NCBI GenBank assembly: GCA_023053575.1
Contig: JAKZAP010000016.1
Span: forward strand, 13,286,030-13,350,029
From: Branchinecta lynchi
Taxonomy: Eukaryota > Arthropoda > Branchiopoda > Anostraca > Branchinectidae
Direction: 5' to 3'
DNA: 64,000 nucleotides
The notes beneath the pieces were generated by a model. That model saw nothing but the letters and a program-made list of their open reading frames with translations. It was not told the origin of the DNA and made no database searches. Of this stretch, positions 32,066 through 43,837 are shown one piece after another (positions within the stretch are counted from its first letter, which is position 1; every line of letters starts with the position of its first letter). Made by a program: the position numbers and the translations under genes.

Positions 32066-32471
32066 AGGCGTATTCTCGCCGTTCCCCGAGGACTCCTCGG
32101 GGAGTTGAAGGGAACGTCGAGAATAGAAGGAGTCACTCTACGCGGACTCCCCATCCAGAAACAGCGAGAACACAGGATAAGCTTCCAAAATGGACTTTGT
32201 TCGAACAAAAAATATGCTCTTGATGAAATTGGTCTGGATCCACTTTAGTTTTCGTTTTGTTTATTCTGATTGTCTTTAATTATTTTTGCATTGCACCAAC
32301 ACCAGCGAAAATTTATTCCCCCCCGAATATGAAAGGGAGTCCTTTTTGATGATGATAATCGGAGCATTCCCAGTCCGTGGGGCGCGAGAACACGGGGAGT
32401 GAGTCCCCGTGACAAACAAAAACGCGGGGACTCCTCAAGTGGAGTCCTCGGGTAACGGCGAGAATAGGCCT
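32066..32471. mobile_element. Harbinger-like MITE A (CTA target duplication)
   Basis: AGGCGTATTCTCGCCGTTCC at the left and GGAACGGCGAGAATACGCCT-type sequence at the right (here AATAGGCCT), flanked by CTA (32063-32065, 32472-32474). Inner CGAGGACTCCTCGGGG palindromes. Same family as 36647-37058. Confidence 0.85.
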
Positions 32472-32474
32472 CTA

Positions 32475-33729
32475 GTTGATTTTTCCGTTTTAAATCATTT
32501 TTAGTATACACTACTCAGGAAATTACTACGACACTATTTCTTGTACTTTATCAAGCTGTGGTCTTGTACGCATGTCCATTTTAACCCCTAATTAATCCCC
32601 CCCCACCACTACCACCACTTTAAAAAAGCATATTGAGATCAAACTGGAATAATTCGACCCCGCAGTGCAACTCCGACCACCGCCTCGCTAATTATTTCCT
32701 AATTAAATCCTTGCCGATAATCAGTCCGAAAGTCCAAACCCTAATAAGCATTGGCCACTTCCGGCCATACAGGTTGGTCAGGTGACTTCCGTTACTCATG
32801 AGCTTGACCGTAAAACATTGAGCTATGGCGTCATTATAGTTTTCCAGAAAACGTTAAATTTGCATAGGAGTTTTGCAAGCTCAAAAACAGGTAGCACTAC
32901 TTTACCATATTTATTGCTCATTGGTGACGTATTGGTAGTTAGTTTTAGATTAACCCACGCGTACTACAGAAAGAATTTCCCAGTTGTTGTCGCACAGATT
33001 GGTAATTATCCTGTGATGGGAACCAATGGATTTGCGTACAAGATCAAAGCTGTTGCAAAGTAGAAGAAATAAAGGGTCTTAGCAATTGCCCGATTAAGAA
33101 GGAAGACAGCAACTGCTTAAACAGGCAAATTCAAAATAGGAAAAAGAGGAGCTGATGAGATTAAAATTTTGCGGCTGGACGCCATCTCTCAAACGGCTCT
33201 CCCCTTCCTGACATGATCGGGGTTATGAAGTTGGTCGCCCAGGATTCTTATCGTTCTTGTTAATTTCCAGAGGTAGAGGATAGACAAACGGATTACGGCG
33301 TTGTAGGTTACTAAGCTCAAGATACTGTGCTCGGCCACTGTTTCCCTGAGTTCCCTCCCAGGTGTCTTGACAGTAATGATAAACCGCTCATTTTCCAAAA
33401 GACCCAATGCGGTGATAGATAAGGAATATAATTAAGTAGATAATTAAATGTTCCCAAAACGGCTATCGGTAACGTAGAAACGTCTACAAGTCCAAGAAGC
33501 GAAATTTGAAGAAATTATGCTTGATTCGAATTTTAGACGAAGCTGCCTTTCGTTTGTGTTGACAAATACTCAAACTCTGCTTTTCAGTAAGTAGCCTACA
33601 TTCGAAACATACCGTCATCATCAGCGTTAGAAAAGACGTTGAAAACTCGCATAAGAGTTGTCAAAAGGCATAAGTTAAAAGAGTAACGTCGGAAGTATTC
33701 ATTTGTGACGTTTATAATACCAACCAAAG
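32475..33729. other. Unassigned stretch
   Basis: Two open frames of 72-93 codons (32782-33063 +, 33189-33407 -) have no recognisable similarity. No repeat ends. Confidence 0.3.
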
Positions 33730-33955
33730 TCCGAGGGGTTGCCCGGATCTCCATTTTATTGCACAGCAAGTGCCCAGTCGGTGCCGGCGCCGGTTTCCAC
33801 GTGTTAAAACGTCATAATAAATACTATTAGATGGCGTTGAAAGATATATTGCCGAACTTATGGCCTGCAACGTTGCCGCCGAATACGATTTCGGTCTGTG
33901 CCGGCGGTTCCGGTAAAGGGTGTATAGCAGGTGCCGGGGAGTACGTAACCCCTCC
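33730..33955. repeat. Family P copy, diverged
   Basis: CGAGGGGTTGCCCGG, AGCAAGTGCCCAGTCGGTGC, then GGTAAAGGGTGTATAGCAGG and GTACGTAACCCCTC. Ends match the family but no clean target duplication. Confidence 0.65.
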
Positions 33956-35650
33956 CCGAAGTGCAAGCCAGGATCGTGGAAACGGCTAGTTCAGAATAAA
34001 CGTTTAAAAAAATAGCGTAGACGAAAGGAAAAAGATTTACCTAGTACGCATGGCTTGATTGAAGTAAAAAAAACAAAAAAAACATGGGGCTACTTGGTAT
34101 TATTCATTTATTTCAGTGACTTTTTCTATGATTTTTTGTCAAATATGCACCAAAATGGCCAAATTTCCAGAAGAAAAGACTTATACGCTAAGTTATCATG
34201 CAGTGTTATCGACCCACAGGGTTGATGAATTTGTATGTTAATCAACAATTATGTTGGCTGATGTTAGGATGTTTTAGAAAGAAAATATGTAGTAGTTTCA
34301 TAACAATCTTTTGGTCGGCTGGTAATGGCCTATCTTCTTCCTTTCGCCTTATTCACTCCTTTAACGGAAGGCTTTAACAAACCGTAAACCTAAAATCCTG
34401 ACCCCCTCAGCCCTCATAGTTTTCTCACACATAAATAGTCTGGTGGGAACGCAAGTTTTCGTCATATCTCGTCTCCAAATCCAACAGGAAGTTGCCCAAA
34501 TACAAACACCTAATCAGTGTGTGCGGACCACCTTTTGTTTAGCCATAGGAGCTAATACCGATACCCCGGAAATACCAAGATGATTGCAAGGAGACCCGAC
34601 GGAAATAAGCGAAGCAAAGAAGATTAGCTCTAATCACGAATCGGATTTTGTCTTTGTCTGCTCAACTATAATGGAAGCTCAAAATTTACTTCTCGCTTTG
34701 ACATTCGACATGATACTTCCCGAGAGCGTGGTTGATTATTTATTGTTTGGTTTCTCTTGTTTATACGCTTATTTTTTTATCCTTAAGTGTTTCCGCCCGC
34801 TTCTTGAGTTATAAGGGTGTTAGGACTCGTGTCAATTTTTATCATACACTTGGCTATGTGTTTATTTGAACTAAAAATTTAAACAGAAAACTTTATAAAT
34901 AAATGAGGAAAGCTACTGTACTTTGCCGCTGCCCCCGTGCGTTCCCATGTGGGGTTCCTGACAGTAATATCTACAAAATCGTCGGGGTGTCTGGGGCGGT
35001 TATTCCTCAAAAGAGAGACGTTGATAGATCAGGGGGTCGTGAAATATTCCCAACAATTGCAGAAGACTGCCACAGAGTGAGTAGGAACAGCATTAAACGG
35101 AGTAGTTCCTGAATTCAGAATTCATAAATCACCATGACTTATGATCATCCATTAACGGTTGCCGTCTTGTAAATGAGTAATGATTAGTTAATTAGCGCGT
35201 GACGGAAAGTAGGCATGCGCGGTAGGTGCTCAGTAGTTTCATCATCAAACCGAATTACGATTTAACGGAATCCGGTTGGGTTTCCGGATGACTTTGGTGA
35301 TGTTTTTGAACCTGAAAACACCTGGATATAATTCAGTTCTTTCGCTGTTCGTTCTTTTACTCGCATTTCTCTGTCCACACAACTAAACCATGATACAGCC
35401 TGAAAAGGCTGTCTAAAATCAACTATCGGGTTAAAAGAAAAATTCTATTATTTTCAGTACTCCATAAAATAAAATAAAACATACCTATATAACAAGTGAC
35501 TATACAAACTAGGATATAATTAGGTGCAAAGAAAGTGTCCAGTATAACCCCAAGTTTGGGACACGAAATTTTATATTCTCGGAATCATAGAGTAGAGTAG
35601 AGCATAATTCATAAAAGGTAATATATAAGGGTATTCTTTCAGACTACACT
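33956..35650. other. Unassigned stretch
   Basis: About 1.7 kb of mostly AT-rich DNA. No exon, tandem array or element end recognised. Confidence 0.35.
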
Positions 35651-35654
35651 GCTC

Positions 35655-35790
35655 ATTCTCGGCCGTTCTTGGCAAGGGTCCTCTTCAGGTTGGATACCAC
35701 ACTAAATAAGCATGATGAAGAGGAATCTTGCCAAGAAGGGCCGAAATATCGCTGAATGTCGTAGCTTTGAGTCAATTTCACATAATACGC
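35655..35790. repeat. Decayed family A palindrome
   Basis: TTCTTGGCAAGGGTCCTCTT and, inverted, AAGAGGAATCTTGCCAAGAA with CCGAAATATCGC. Core changes: GAGA for GAAA on one arm and TGATGAAGAGG for CTGAAGAGG on the other. Confidence 0.6.
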
Positions 35791-35862
35791 CATGCAGGAA
35801 GTCCGAAAACCACCGGAGAGCATTACGGTCATAAAGAACGCAGTTAGTGTTTCGGAGTCGAG

Positions 35863-35940
35863 GTATTACTCACTCCCAAAACAATGTGCGTGGCGTGGGT
35901 GGCGCGCTGAGTTGCGGAGAGTGAGCAACCACTTGTTCGA
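35863..35940. repeat. Family P short palindrome
   Basis: GAGGTATTACTCACTCCCAA at the left and GAGTGAGCAACCACTTGTTC at the right with GTGGCGTGGGTGGCGC between. Confidence 0.5.
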
Positions 35941-36640
35941 AACCGACAGAACTTGCGGAACTTCGCGAACTTCAAATAGAGCAAATATAGTGGCGTATAA
36001 ATTCAAGTTCATAGGAAAACGTATCGTTGCCTGCCTCCATAAAACGCTTTAGAGCTTACATCTCCTTGGACTTGCTTAGCGTGTCCACGAGGGTAAACCA
36101 AGGACTGGCAAAGTATCGGTTGGGCAGCTAACTGGAACGGCGACTTGTTTGCGTGCAATAATGGTACTTTATAAGACAATGGAGTCGATTGGCGCTGTAC
36201 TGTGACCGGGTGGGTTTTGGCACTGTCGTGTTACATGTTACATCGTATTTTCATTTTTGAAAGGTTTTTCTTGATAAAGATAGAGGCTGGGTGAAGACAT
36301 ATGTCCTGAAATGTAAACAAGAAATCGTTAATGTAAAGACCAAAGTTAGTTGGTTTTATCAAACTGGGTTCAACACAGAACTAAACTGTCAAACGCTTTG
36401 TGATAAATAAAAAAAAAAAAAAAAAAAAAAATCGTAGTGGTACTATGGTATGCGGAGAACTTGAATCAGTATTTGTGTAAACGACATAAGATCTTAGCGA
36501 ACCTACTTGATTGAGCTACGTTTTTATTATTATTATGATTGCTGTTAATTTTTCCTCGAAGTACATAAGAGGATTATAAAATTAAATAGAATACACGACA
36601 AGAAACTACAACGCGAAGTAAGTTTCGTCCAAGGCGTTGA
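35941..36640. other. Unassigned stretch with a poly-A run
   Basis: A run of about 23 A, broken only by its edges, lies at 36408-36430. No retroposon body could be identified next to it. Confidence 0.4.
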
Positions 36641-36646
36641 CATTAG

Positions 36647-37058
36647 AGGCGTATTCTCGCCGTTCCCCGAGGACTCCTCGGGGAATGGAAAGGAACGGCG
36701 AGAATAGAGGGAGTCACTCCTCGCGGACTCCGCGTACAAAAAACAGCGAGAACATGGGGAATGCGTTGAAAACGGATTTTGTAAAAAAAAACATGCAGTT
36801 GACGAAACTAGTCTGGATCCACTTTGTTTCTGGTTTTGTTTACTCTGATAGTTTTTAATAAATTTTACATTGCATCAACACCACCAAAATTGTTTCCCCT
36901 CCGAATCTGAAAGGGAGTCCTTTTTGATGATGGTGATGATAATCGGAGCATTTCCCGGCCGTGGGGACTCGCTAGAATACGGGGAGTGAGTCCCCGGGAC
37001 AAACAAAAACGCGGGGACTCCTCGAGTGGAGTCCTCGAGGAACGGCGAGAATACGCCT
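36647..37058. mobile_element. Harbinger-like MITE B (TAG target duplication)
   Basis: AGGCGTATTCTCGCCGTTCC and inverted AGGCGTATTCTCGCCGTTCC at the right, flanked by TAG (36644-36646, 37059-37061). Closely similar to 32066-32471 along its length. Confidence 0.9.
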
Positions 37059-37190
37059 TAGGTCTTTGACCTTAATTTAGTTACCATCCCTGTATCGTAT
37101 CACTAAACTCAGGGAAACCGAGAACAAATTCTGAAGTTATGTGTTTCTTTTCCTTTTTCTTTTCTTTCTTTATTGTTGCCATTGTTTACA
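37059..37190. other. Short unassigned stretch
   Basis: Nothing recognised. Confidence 0.3.
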
Positions 37191-37336
37191 GTTGCCTGCT
37201 GGTCGGACAAAAAAGTAAAAAAAACACATAGATCAGAGGGAAAAGCCTATAAAAATCGTTCTTTTTGTGTGTTTCGGGGGGGGGGGGGGGTTCAATCCCC
37301 TAAACCCCCCCCCCCCCCCTCCTGGATACGGCCTTG
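37191..37336 (+). mobile_element. hAT-type G/C-run MITE, copy 6, left-truncated
   Basis: Begins inside the element at GTTGCCTGCTGGTCGGAC and ends CCTGGATACGGCCTTG. The left terminal repeat and first G run are missing. Confidence 0.8.
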
Positions 37337-37662
37337 AGTGGTATGCAACTAAAAACCAAGTATTGTTGAGCTGCAACTGCCGGATCCATGGTTTGAGATT
37401 TAGAATTGCTTGTATTTCTTGTAGAATCCTGCTTTTATAGATTAGCAGTTCCGTTCATTGGACGAGAATTTGAGACCCATTCGCACCCGCGCGCTTATTG
37501 AAACTCAATCAGACTCTCATTCAGAATTTCTGACCACTGTCCTGCGCCAGGGGTAACATGACTACCAACCCAGATGGGAAGTTAACAATGCAGCAACTCA
37601 TGCGCATAAAATATGGATTATAAGTGTACAGCCCTACAAGAGGGGTTGTACACTTTCGGTGG
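37337..37662. other. Unassigned stretch
   Basis: Nothing recognised. Confidence 0.3.
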
Positions 37663-37670
37663 GGTACATG

Positions 37671-37929
37671 TAGGCCCGTATCCAGGAATTTTTTTTTTTG
37701 GGGGGGGGGGTGCCTGCTGGTCAGACAAAAAAGTACAAAAAGCATATAGATGAGAAGGAAAAGCGTATACAAATGATTATTTTTGTATATTTCGGGGGGG
37801 GGGGGGGGTAAAAAGTACACAAAGCATATAGATGAGAAGGAAAAGCGTATACAAATAATTATTTTTGTATTTTTCGGGGGGGGGGGGGGGTCAAGAACCT
37901 AACCCTCCCCCACCCTCCTTACGGCCTTG
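37671..37929 (+). mobile_element. hAT-type G/C-run MITE, copy 7, with internal duplication
   Basis: Starts TAGGCCCGTATCCAGG and ends TACGGCCTTG, with a perfect 8-bp duplication GGTACATG (37663-37670, 37930-37937). A block AAAAAGTACAAAAAGCATAT through TTTTTGTATATTTCGGG is repeated in tandem. Confidence 0.9.
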
Positions 37930-38291
37930 GGTACATGGTTCCGACTAAATATCTGACACAACGGGCGATAGGAGTACAACCACGGGTCATCCAGGATCCT
38001 GCCCAAACAGGCTGTCTCTAGTTTTTCTCGGGGGGGGGGGGGGGGGAGGGGGTAGAGATTTATTACGAGGAATCATTAGTTTACTTTGCCCGGTTTACGT
38101 AGCTGATGCTATGAATATCTCAATGTATATTTATAAACAATACGTCTAGGGGTCGTCTTTTATTTTCGGTTGTTTAGAGGGGTGAGGGCAATCTCTTGTC
38201 CTTTTTGCTGGGTGGGTGACTTTATTTCTCTTGTGAAATCGGTAACTTATTTGGATCATAGCACCTAAGGCATTGCAAATCCTGGACCATT
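37930..38291. other. Unassigned stretch with a G run
   Basis: A run of about 17 G at 38030-38046 is not flanked by MITE ends. Nothing else recognised. Confidence 0.3.
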
Positions 38292-38868
38292 GAAGTTTGA
38301 CCGAAAAGGGCTGAGATAGGACAATCTAGTTACTCATCACTCCAGGAATTTACTTCGGGGGGGGGGGGGGGGGGTTGCCCGCGAGTCGGACCAAAATGTA
38401 AAAAAAAACATAGATCAGAGGTTAAAGCCTATAAAACTATTATTTTATTATGTTTTTTTTTTTTTTTTTTTTTGGGGGGGGGGGGGGTGAACCCCCTACC
38501 CTCCCCCCTGGGTATGGCCCTGCATCACTTCACTTAAAGAGGCTTGAAGACCTGATAAAAATGTGCTCCGCTGTGCAAGAATAATCGGTCTTCATGTAGT
38601 GGAATTTCCCTGTCGGATCTGTGGGTACCTTTATACCTTGTACCTGTGTTGTATGCTTGACGAAAACGCTTTATGAACAATAAGGGTTCAGGCAGTGAGC
38701 TACCTTCTTACCTGGCCACTCAAAAGCAGCGTTTATATTGAGATTCAAATTTTCCGCATCATAGTAGAATTTTTGTCGTGAGGACCTGCTGGAGAAATTC
38801 TGAATGTCGCTCTATTCAGTTAAATGATACAACAATTAGTTGTCTTTTCAGTTAAACTTTACAGAAGG
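38292..38868 (-). mobile_element. Family T element interrupted by a hAT MITE
   Basis: The left end (AAGTTTGACCGAAAAGGGCT) and right end (CTTTTCAGTTAAACTTTA, inverted) match TIRs of the copies at 50166-50620 and 54584-55297. Internal parts (GTGGAATTTCCCTG, TTTTGTCGTGAGG) follow the inverse order. No protein. Confidence 0.65.
38342..38522 (+). mobile_element. hAT-type G/C-run MITE, copy 8, nested in family T
   Basis: CATCACT occurs at 38335-38341 and 38523-38529, and the uninterrupted site is seen at 7627. The left terminal bases are lost (starts CCAGGAATTTACTTCGGG). Ends GGGTATGGCCCTG. It has an unusual T run before the second G run. Confidence 0.8.
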
Positions 38869-40793
38869 CTTAAGTATGAATCATATGGTTCCTATCCTTG
38901 GCAAAAATACATCCTGTCTCAAAGAAATGTCAAATGGGGGTATTTCTGTCAATAAAAGGATCTTCCGTGCGTTCATTGATTTTTTTTTCTGCTTTTCAAA
39001 CCTAGATGGCTTTTTCGCCCGAGATTTTGTTTTTCTTTGCGGCAAAACGATATGGGGTTTTCCAGCGAGGGGTTTTGATTTGAAGCGGCACATAATCAAT
39101 ACTCTACATAAATAAATATATAATAAGTTGTCCATAACTTAGTTATTCACCAGTGAAGAAAGCAAAACGACCCCTCCCCCCTCTGTCCCGACCTTCAGTG
39201 ACGGTTTACTCCCCTTATAAATTCTTCGTGATTACTTCGTCTAGGCCCTGGAGCCAACATCCCCTCGTCCCGTCTATTCAGTTGTCACATGTGCTGGTCT
39301 GTGCATGTCCGTACATATAATCCCGATTCACAATCCCCCATTTTGGCCAGAAATTTGACCCTTTCCTACTATTCTCTGTGGGAGCCTGTGGGGGTTATCT
39401 GGCATTTTCAAGGGCTTCCGGGTTTAAAAGTGCGAGACCACCCAGGGTCAAGTGGAAAAAAGATAGGAGGGTGAAAGCGATATTTTTATCGCAAAAGAAT
39501 AAGGCACGCGTTTTAGCTACAGGGGTTGTTTATCTCGTGGCCTAATGAGGGGTGACAATGATACGTTTTTTCTGCGATTTGCCTGATGGCGGTTTTAGGG
39601 GGCATCTGTTGGAAACGGAGGCGGAGGTAATTAAGAGTGACAAAATTTTGTTATGCTTAAAAATATATTAAATGGTGTAATCAAATTAAAGTATAGGAAG
39701 CCTAGTGGCTTTTCGTTTTTTTTTTTTTTAATTGAATTCCTTATACAAACATGGACTACTGAATTCCAATCTAATCCTCGACTTTTGTCATCGTAAGCGC
39801 CAACCCTTACGGTGCCCTCAATATAGCAACCCATTTCTACGAACACAGAACAAAAAAGAAGACATCCAAAACTTCAGAAAGCATCAGCTGTTTACAAGTT
39901 TATATCCCAAATTCACAAATATGTCATTTGCTAATTATTCACATATGATTTTACTGCTCATGAGTGGAATTTCGGAATCGTGACATCAATTAATCGTTCG
40001 AAATGAGTGACAAGAGCTGAGCAAGGGGGTGGAAGACTGGAGCTAAGAACAGAAGGAAGTGTATGTGATCACAAATTTACAGTAATGGTGTGCTATTTTG
40101 ATGGAAAGAAAAGTTACAGATCCCTGAGAATAGAGTTCCAAGTCCGTTTTAAACAGAAACCGGGTATTTGGGGACCGTCGTTACGATTAATTTCCGATTG
40201 ATTATTGAATGAGTGAATGGATGAATAGTTTTAATAGCCAGTTGCCCTACAAAGTTCATGAACAGTGTAACGCAATACACTTTACAGCACTCAATGCGTT
40301 CCTTTAATCAGCTAAAGCCCACTTTAGAAATCGGCAAAGATTAGTTATTTTTGCTTTATTTCTCGTGTCAAGGATATCAGGGTACTTGATTATACCCATT
40401 TAGAAAATGTCTCCTTTTTAAAAGCTTCTCGTAATCCTTTTAGTGATACTGTTGCACTTGTTGCCTTCGGGAAAGCTAATTCTTCTCGAGATTCAGTTTA
40501 CCCTTAAAGAAGTCGGAAGCCGACTAATAACAGACTGACGAATTGTTGATAGGCACAGGTTTACAAATCAGAGGCAAATTTCCCAGGCGACGGAGTGTGG
40601 AATTCAGGCCTTCCGCTGGAGTCTGACCCGTGGAGTGGGTCTAATGATCTTGGTATCCGGTCGCGACTTCCGCACTCGTGATAGTTTGAGAGCTGGAAGG
40701 GTTTTTGTTTAAATTTCCCCAGGAGTTGGCAACTCCGAGCCACTTTCTCATACTCATCACCTGCGGGACGTGCTCTACGAATTTTTCGTGACC
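38869..40793. other. Unassigned stretch
   Basis: About 1.9 kb. Several 60-90-codon frames (38840-39115 +, 39732-39983 +, 40561-40743 -) show no recognisable family. No repeats identified. Confidence 0.3.
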
Positions 40794-41213
40794 GATTGAA
40801 AAGTCGATCCGTATTTTTACGTGTTGAATTATTGAAGCTTTGTTGAATTTCGAATGAGTTATTAATACGGACTTACGCGGAAGTCCCGCAGTAAAGAAAC
40901 AAAAGAAATGTCTGACTAAACGTCGCGTTTGAGCGTTTAAACGCTCAATATTTTAAGTAATATATCAAACATGTTGATGATATATTTACTTTGTTTTACT
41001 CTTCTTGATGCTGTCCTGACAAAGCAAATCAGCTCGCATAAAAATTATTTAGTCTACATCCTCATTGTAAAATGTTCAGTATAGCGAAAATAACCGGCTA
41101 CCCTCGCTCCCTGAGCCCCCATACCTCCCCCCTCCTCCGTACACTATTAGTGTGCCATAAGATTTTCCGCTGCTCAGTGCGCTTTTCGCAGCCTGATCAA
41201 AATCTCAGACTTC
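40794..41213 (+). repeat. Dispersed repeat Q, copy 1
   Basis: Direct repeat of 43838-44295. Shared blocks: TTTTACGTGTTGAATT, GCAAATCAGCTCGCAT, AATGTTCAGTATAGC, TGCCATAAGATTTTCCGC-like. Full class unknown. Confidence 0.75.
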
Positions 41214-42005
41214 TATAATATCTCTTTATTTGCTTTGTCTACTCCTCTGTTTCTGTACCCCTCGTTCAGTCGTGTCGTTGACGTCGCCATATAGGGTAAT
41301 TTTTATTAAAATAATACGAACTTTCTTGCTCTTCTAAGTACATTATAAACTAGTTTTTCTCGATTTTGTAGTGTTTGTCGATTTTGGGTGTTGGGATCCC
41401 CTCTTTGTTTCCTGGTAGTTAGCTGGCGTGCAGAAAAGTTAAATGCCAGTTGGGAACTGGGTTTAAAGTGTAAAAGGCGGAAATTCGAAGTTCAAAGTGG
41501 GTTTGTTGAGTCAACATTGTAGACTAGTCAATCAGATGTTTTCCTTTCCTGTTTTTGTAGTGAAATTCGAATTACGTTGTTAGTTCCGTCTGGAAGTCGA
41601 GCTACGAACTATTTTGTGTATTTTGAATCCTTAAAATAAAAAAATTCTGTCTGAAAAACAAAACAAGATATTGTTCTGCTCTGACATTGTCCTTTTCCTT
41701 TTCTCAGGTATTATCTTACCTTTAATGATATTTTTGTAGAAAATTTATTTGTCAATTTCCATTGTTGTCTCTATCTATTTATCTCTCTTCTCTAAATCTC
41801 TTGCAGTTTTCTCCTTTGCCTTACACACTATCACGAAATGTCTTATTTCGGTTTCTCGGCAAAGTGCACATTTCCCTTCGCTTCTTACTTTTTCCTTACT
41901 TCTTACTTTTTACTTTCCGTTACTTCCTACTAGACTACTTACTTTCGTTGACTTGTATCCAGGTAGGCAAGATTATGTTTTTCCTTTCGTCAGTGAGAAG
42001 AGTGC
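41214..42005. other. Unassigned stretch
   Basis: Pyrimidine-rich near 41870-41950 (CTTACTTTTTACTTTCCG). Nothing recognised. Confidence 0.3.
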
Positions 42006-42013
42006 GTTGTAGG

Positions 42014-42213
42014 CAAGGCCGTTTCCAGGGGGGTTAGGGGGTTGACCCCCCCCCCCCCGAAACATACAAAAATAATGATTTTTATAGGCTTTTCCCTCTG
42101 ATCTATGTGTTTTTTTACTTTTATCTACGACCAGCAGGCAACCCCCCCCCCCCCCCCCCCCCCCCCGGAAGGCACCCCCCCCCCCCCGTAATAAATTCCT
42201 GGATACGGGCCTG
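42014..42213 (-). mobile_element. hAT-type G/C-run MITE, copy 9
   Basis: CAAGGCCGTTTCCAGG and inverted CAGGCCCGTATCCAGG. Flanks GTTGTAGG (42006-42013) and GTTGTACA (42214-42221) agree at 6 of 8. C runs of over 20 bases. Confidence 0.87.
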
Positions 42214-42239
42214 GTTGTACATTTTGTCAAACAACAACC

Positions 42240-42700
42240 GAAATAATAATAATAATTTATTTTTAACCCACAAATCCTACAAGACGAAAACAGTGGAGTA
42301 CAAAAGGAAATAGGATAACATAATTAGGAAAAACACAACACATACAAACAAAACCTACTCAAGAGTCGACTATGCCCATGAGAGGGCGACAGACGCGCGT
42401 ACGCCGTTTTGGACAGTTTTCTGTGGAGCACAGCCAGGCCCGTATCCAGGAATTTATTTGGGGGGGGGGGGGGTTGCCTGCTGGTCGGACAAAAAAGTAC
42501 AAAAAACACTTAGTCAGAGGGAAAAGCCTATAAAAATCGTTGTTTTTGTGTGTTTCGGGTGGGGGGGGGTCTACCTCCTACCCCCCCCCCCTCTGGATAC
42601 GGCCTTGAGCACAGCCGATTTCTCCGTAATATCCGGTAGGGAGTACCTAGGCTACTATAATTTTAGAATTTCTTTTCCAAGGAGGAAGAAAAAGAAGTAA
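42240..42700 (-). mobile_element. LINE-like fragment with (AAT)n, hosting MITE copy 10
   Basis: AATAATAATAATTTATTTTT then AACCCACAAATCC on the plus strand looks like an inverted LINE 3' end. The split minus-strand sequence on both sides of the MITE gives RKLSKTAYARLSPSHGH, not clearly assignable. Confidence 0.35.
42435..42607 (+). mobile_element. hAT-type G/C-run MITE, copy 10
   Basis: CAGGCCCGTATCCAGG and inverted CAAGGCCGTATCCAGA, with perfect 8-bp duplication AGCACAGC (42427-42434, 42608-42615). Confidence 0.9.
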
Positions 42701-43837
42701 TTAACAAAAAAGAAAGTAAGAGGATCGCATAGCTTTAATATCCCTTTTCGTTAAAACATGACACACACCAGATAGAAAAAGAATAGAATGGTCAGAGAAG
42801 GAAGATAATAGCTTGCCAAGAGCTTTCCGATTCTATTTCCCCCTGTCCGCAGAATTTTTGAATAACCCAACTGAATTTGTAATCTACAATCGGAAACCGT
42901 CCGATTGCTTGCGGGGTTGCGGGCATTACCGACTTCGCTAATTAACGGAAAGAAAGAAAATTTTTTGTGATACACAACCACCGAAGAGATTCAACACTAG
43001 GAATAGAAAACTTCGAGCAATTTAGGGAGGCGGATGGCCGAGAGTTAAAATACAGATATTCGCATTTTTTTACATTTAAAGAATCTCTAATATTGAAAAA
43101 GAAGAAGAAACTTTTGAGCCGAACGCGATAACTGGCTCCTAGATCGGCTAATTAATAGAAGGTCATCTTCATCATAGTCCGAAATCCAGGCCTCTATCGT
43201 TCAAGGGGGGGTAGTACGAGAGCTGCAGAAGGTCTGATGAACTTTTCTAGACCAACTTTTTGTGCTGAGAATGCAAATCGTACCGCAGCACTCCGTACCG
43301 ATGTACGTTACCGACTTTATAGCCTATAAAGGCAGATTAGGCCTATAAAGACCAACTGTAGAAATATAATTTTCCTATCAAACAAATTATACGTATTCTG
43401 AATCCTCTCTAGCAAGATATAAAACAGTTACAGAACCAAGGAGATAAGAAGTATGTAGAGAAGTAGAAATATGTCAGAAGCTTGAACAGCGTCTGAAGAA
43501 ATAGTATCCCTTACTATCACCTAAAAATGTGATTCTCGTTTCAAACTTGATGATACTATCTTGCTGCCGTAAGCTTCTCAGTTTCCTCATCATGGTAATC
43601 CGATATCCCAACGAGTTCCTTATCTCCCATCTGTTTCATCTTAGTAAACTGCGGAGTCTTCCATTTTTTTGCTTGGTAATCTCTTCTTTTGGATCCAGTC
43701 GATTTTTTTTGTGGCTTGCCAAAGGCTCGTAGTAGTGTGTTTCTTCCAACGCGCAATAATTTATCGGGGCAGTTTTGGTTGGCCGGAGTTTTCGAAATTG
43801 TTTTTCTGGGCTGGGTGTGATGCCAGAAACGAGCATT
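42701..43837. other. Unassigned stretch
   Basis: Overlapping frames of up to 98 codons at 43529-43911 on both strands have no recognisable similarity. No repeat ends. Confidence 0.3.

Noticed and set aside
33189..33407. 72-codon minus-strand frame with fairly even composition
   Set aside because: It could be an eroded retroelement end, but no diagnostic motif was found.
36408..36430. Poly-A run as evidence of a processed pseudogene
   Set aside because: No coding remnant or target duplication was found around it.
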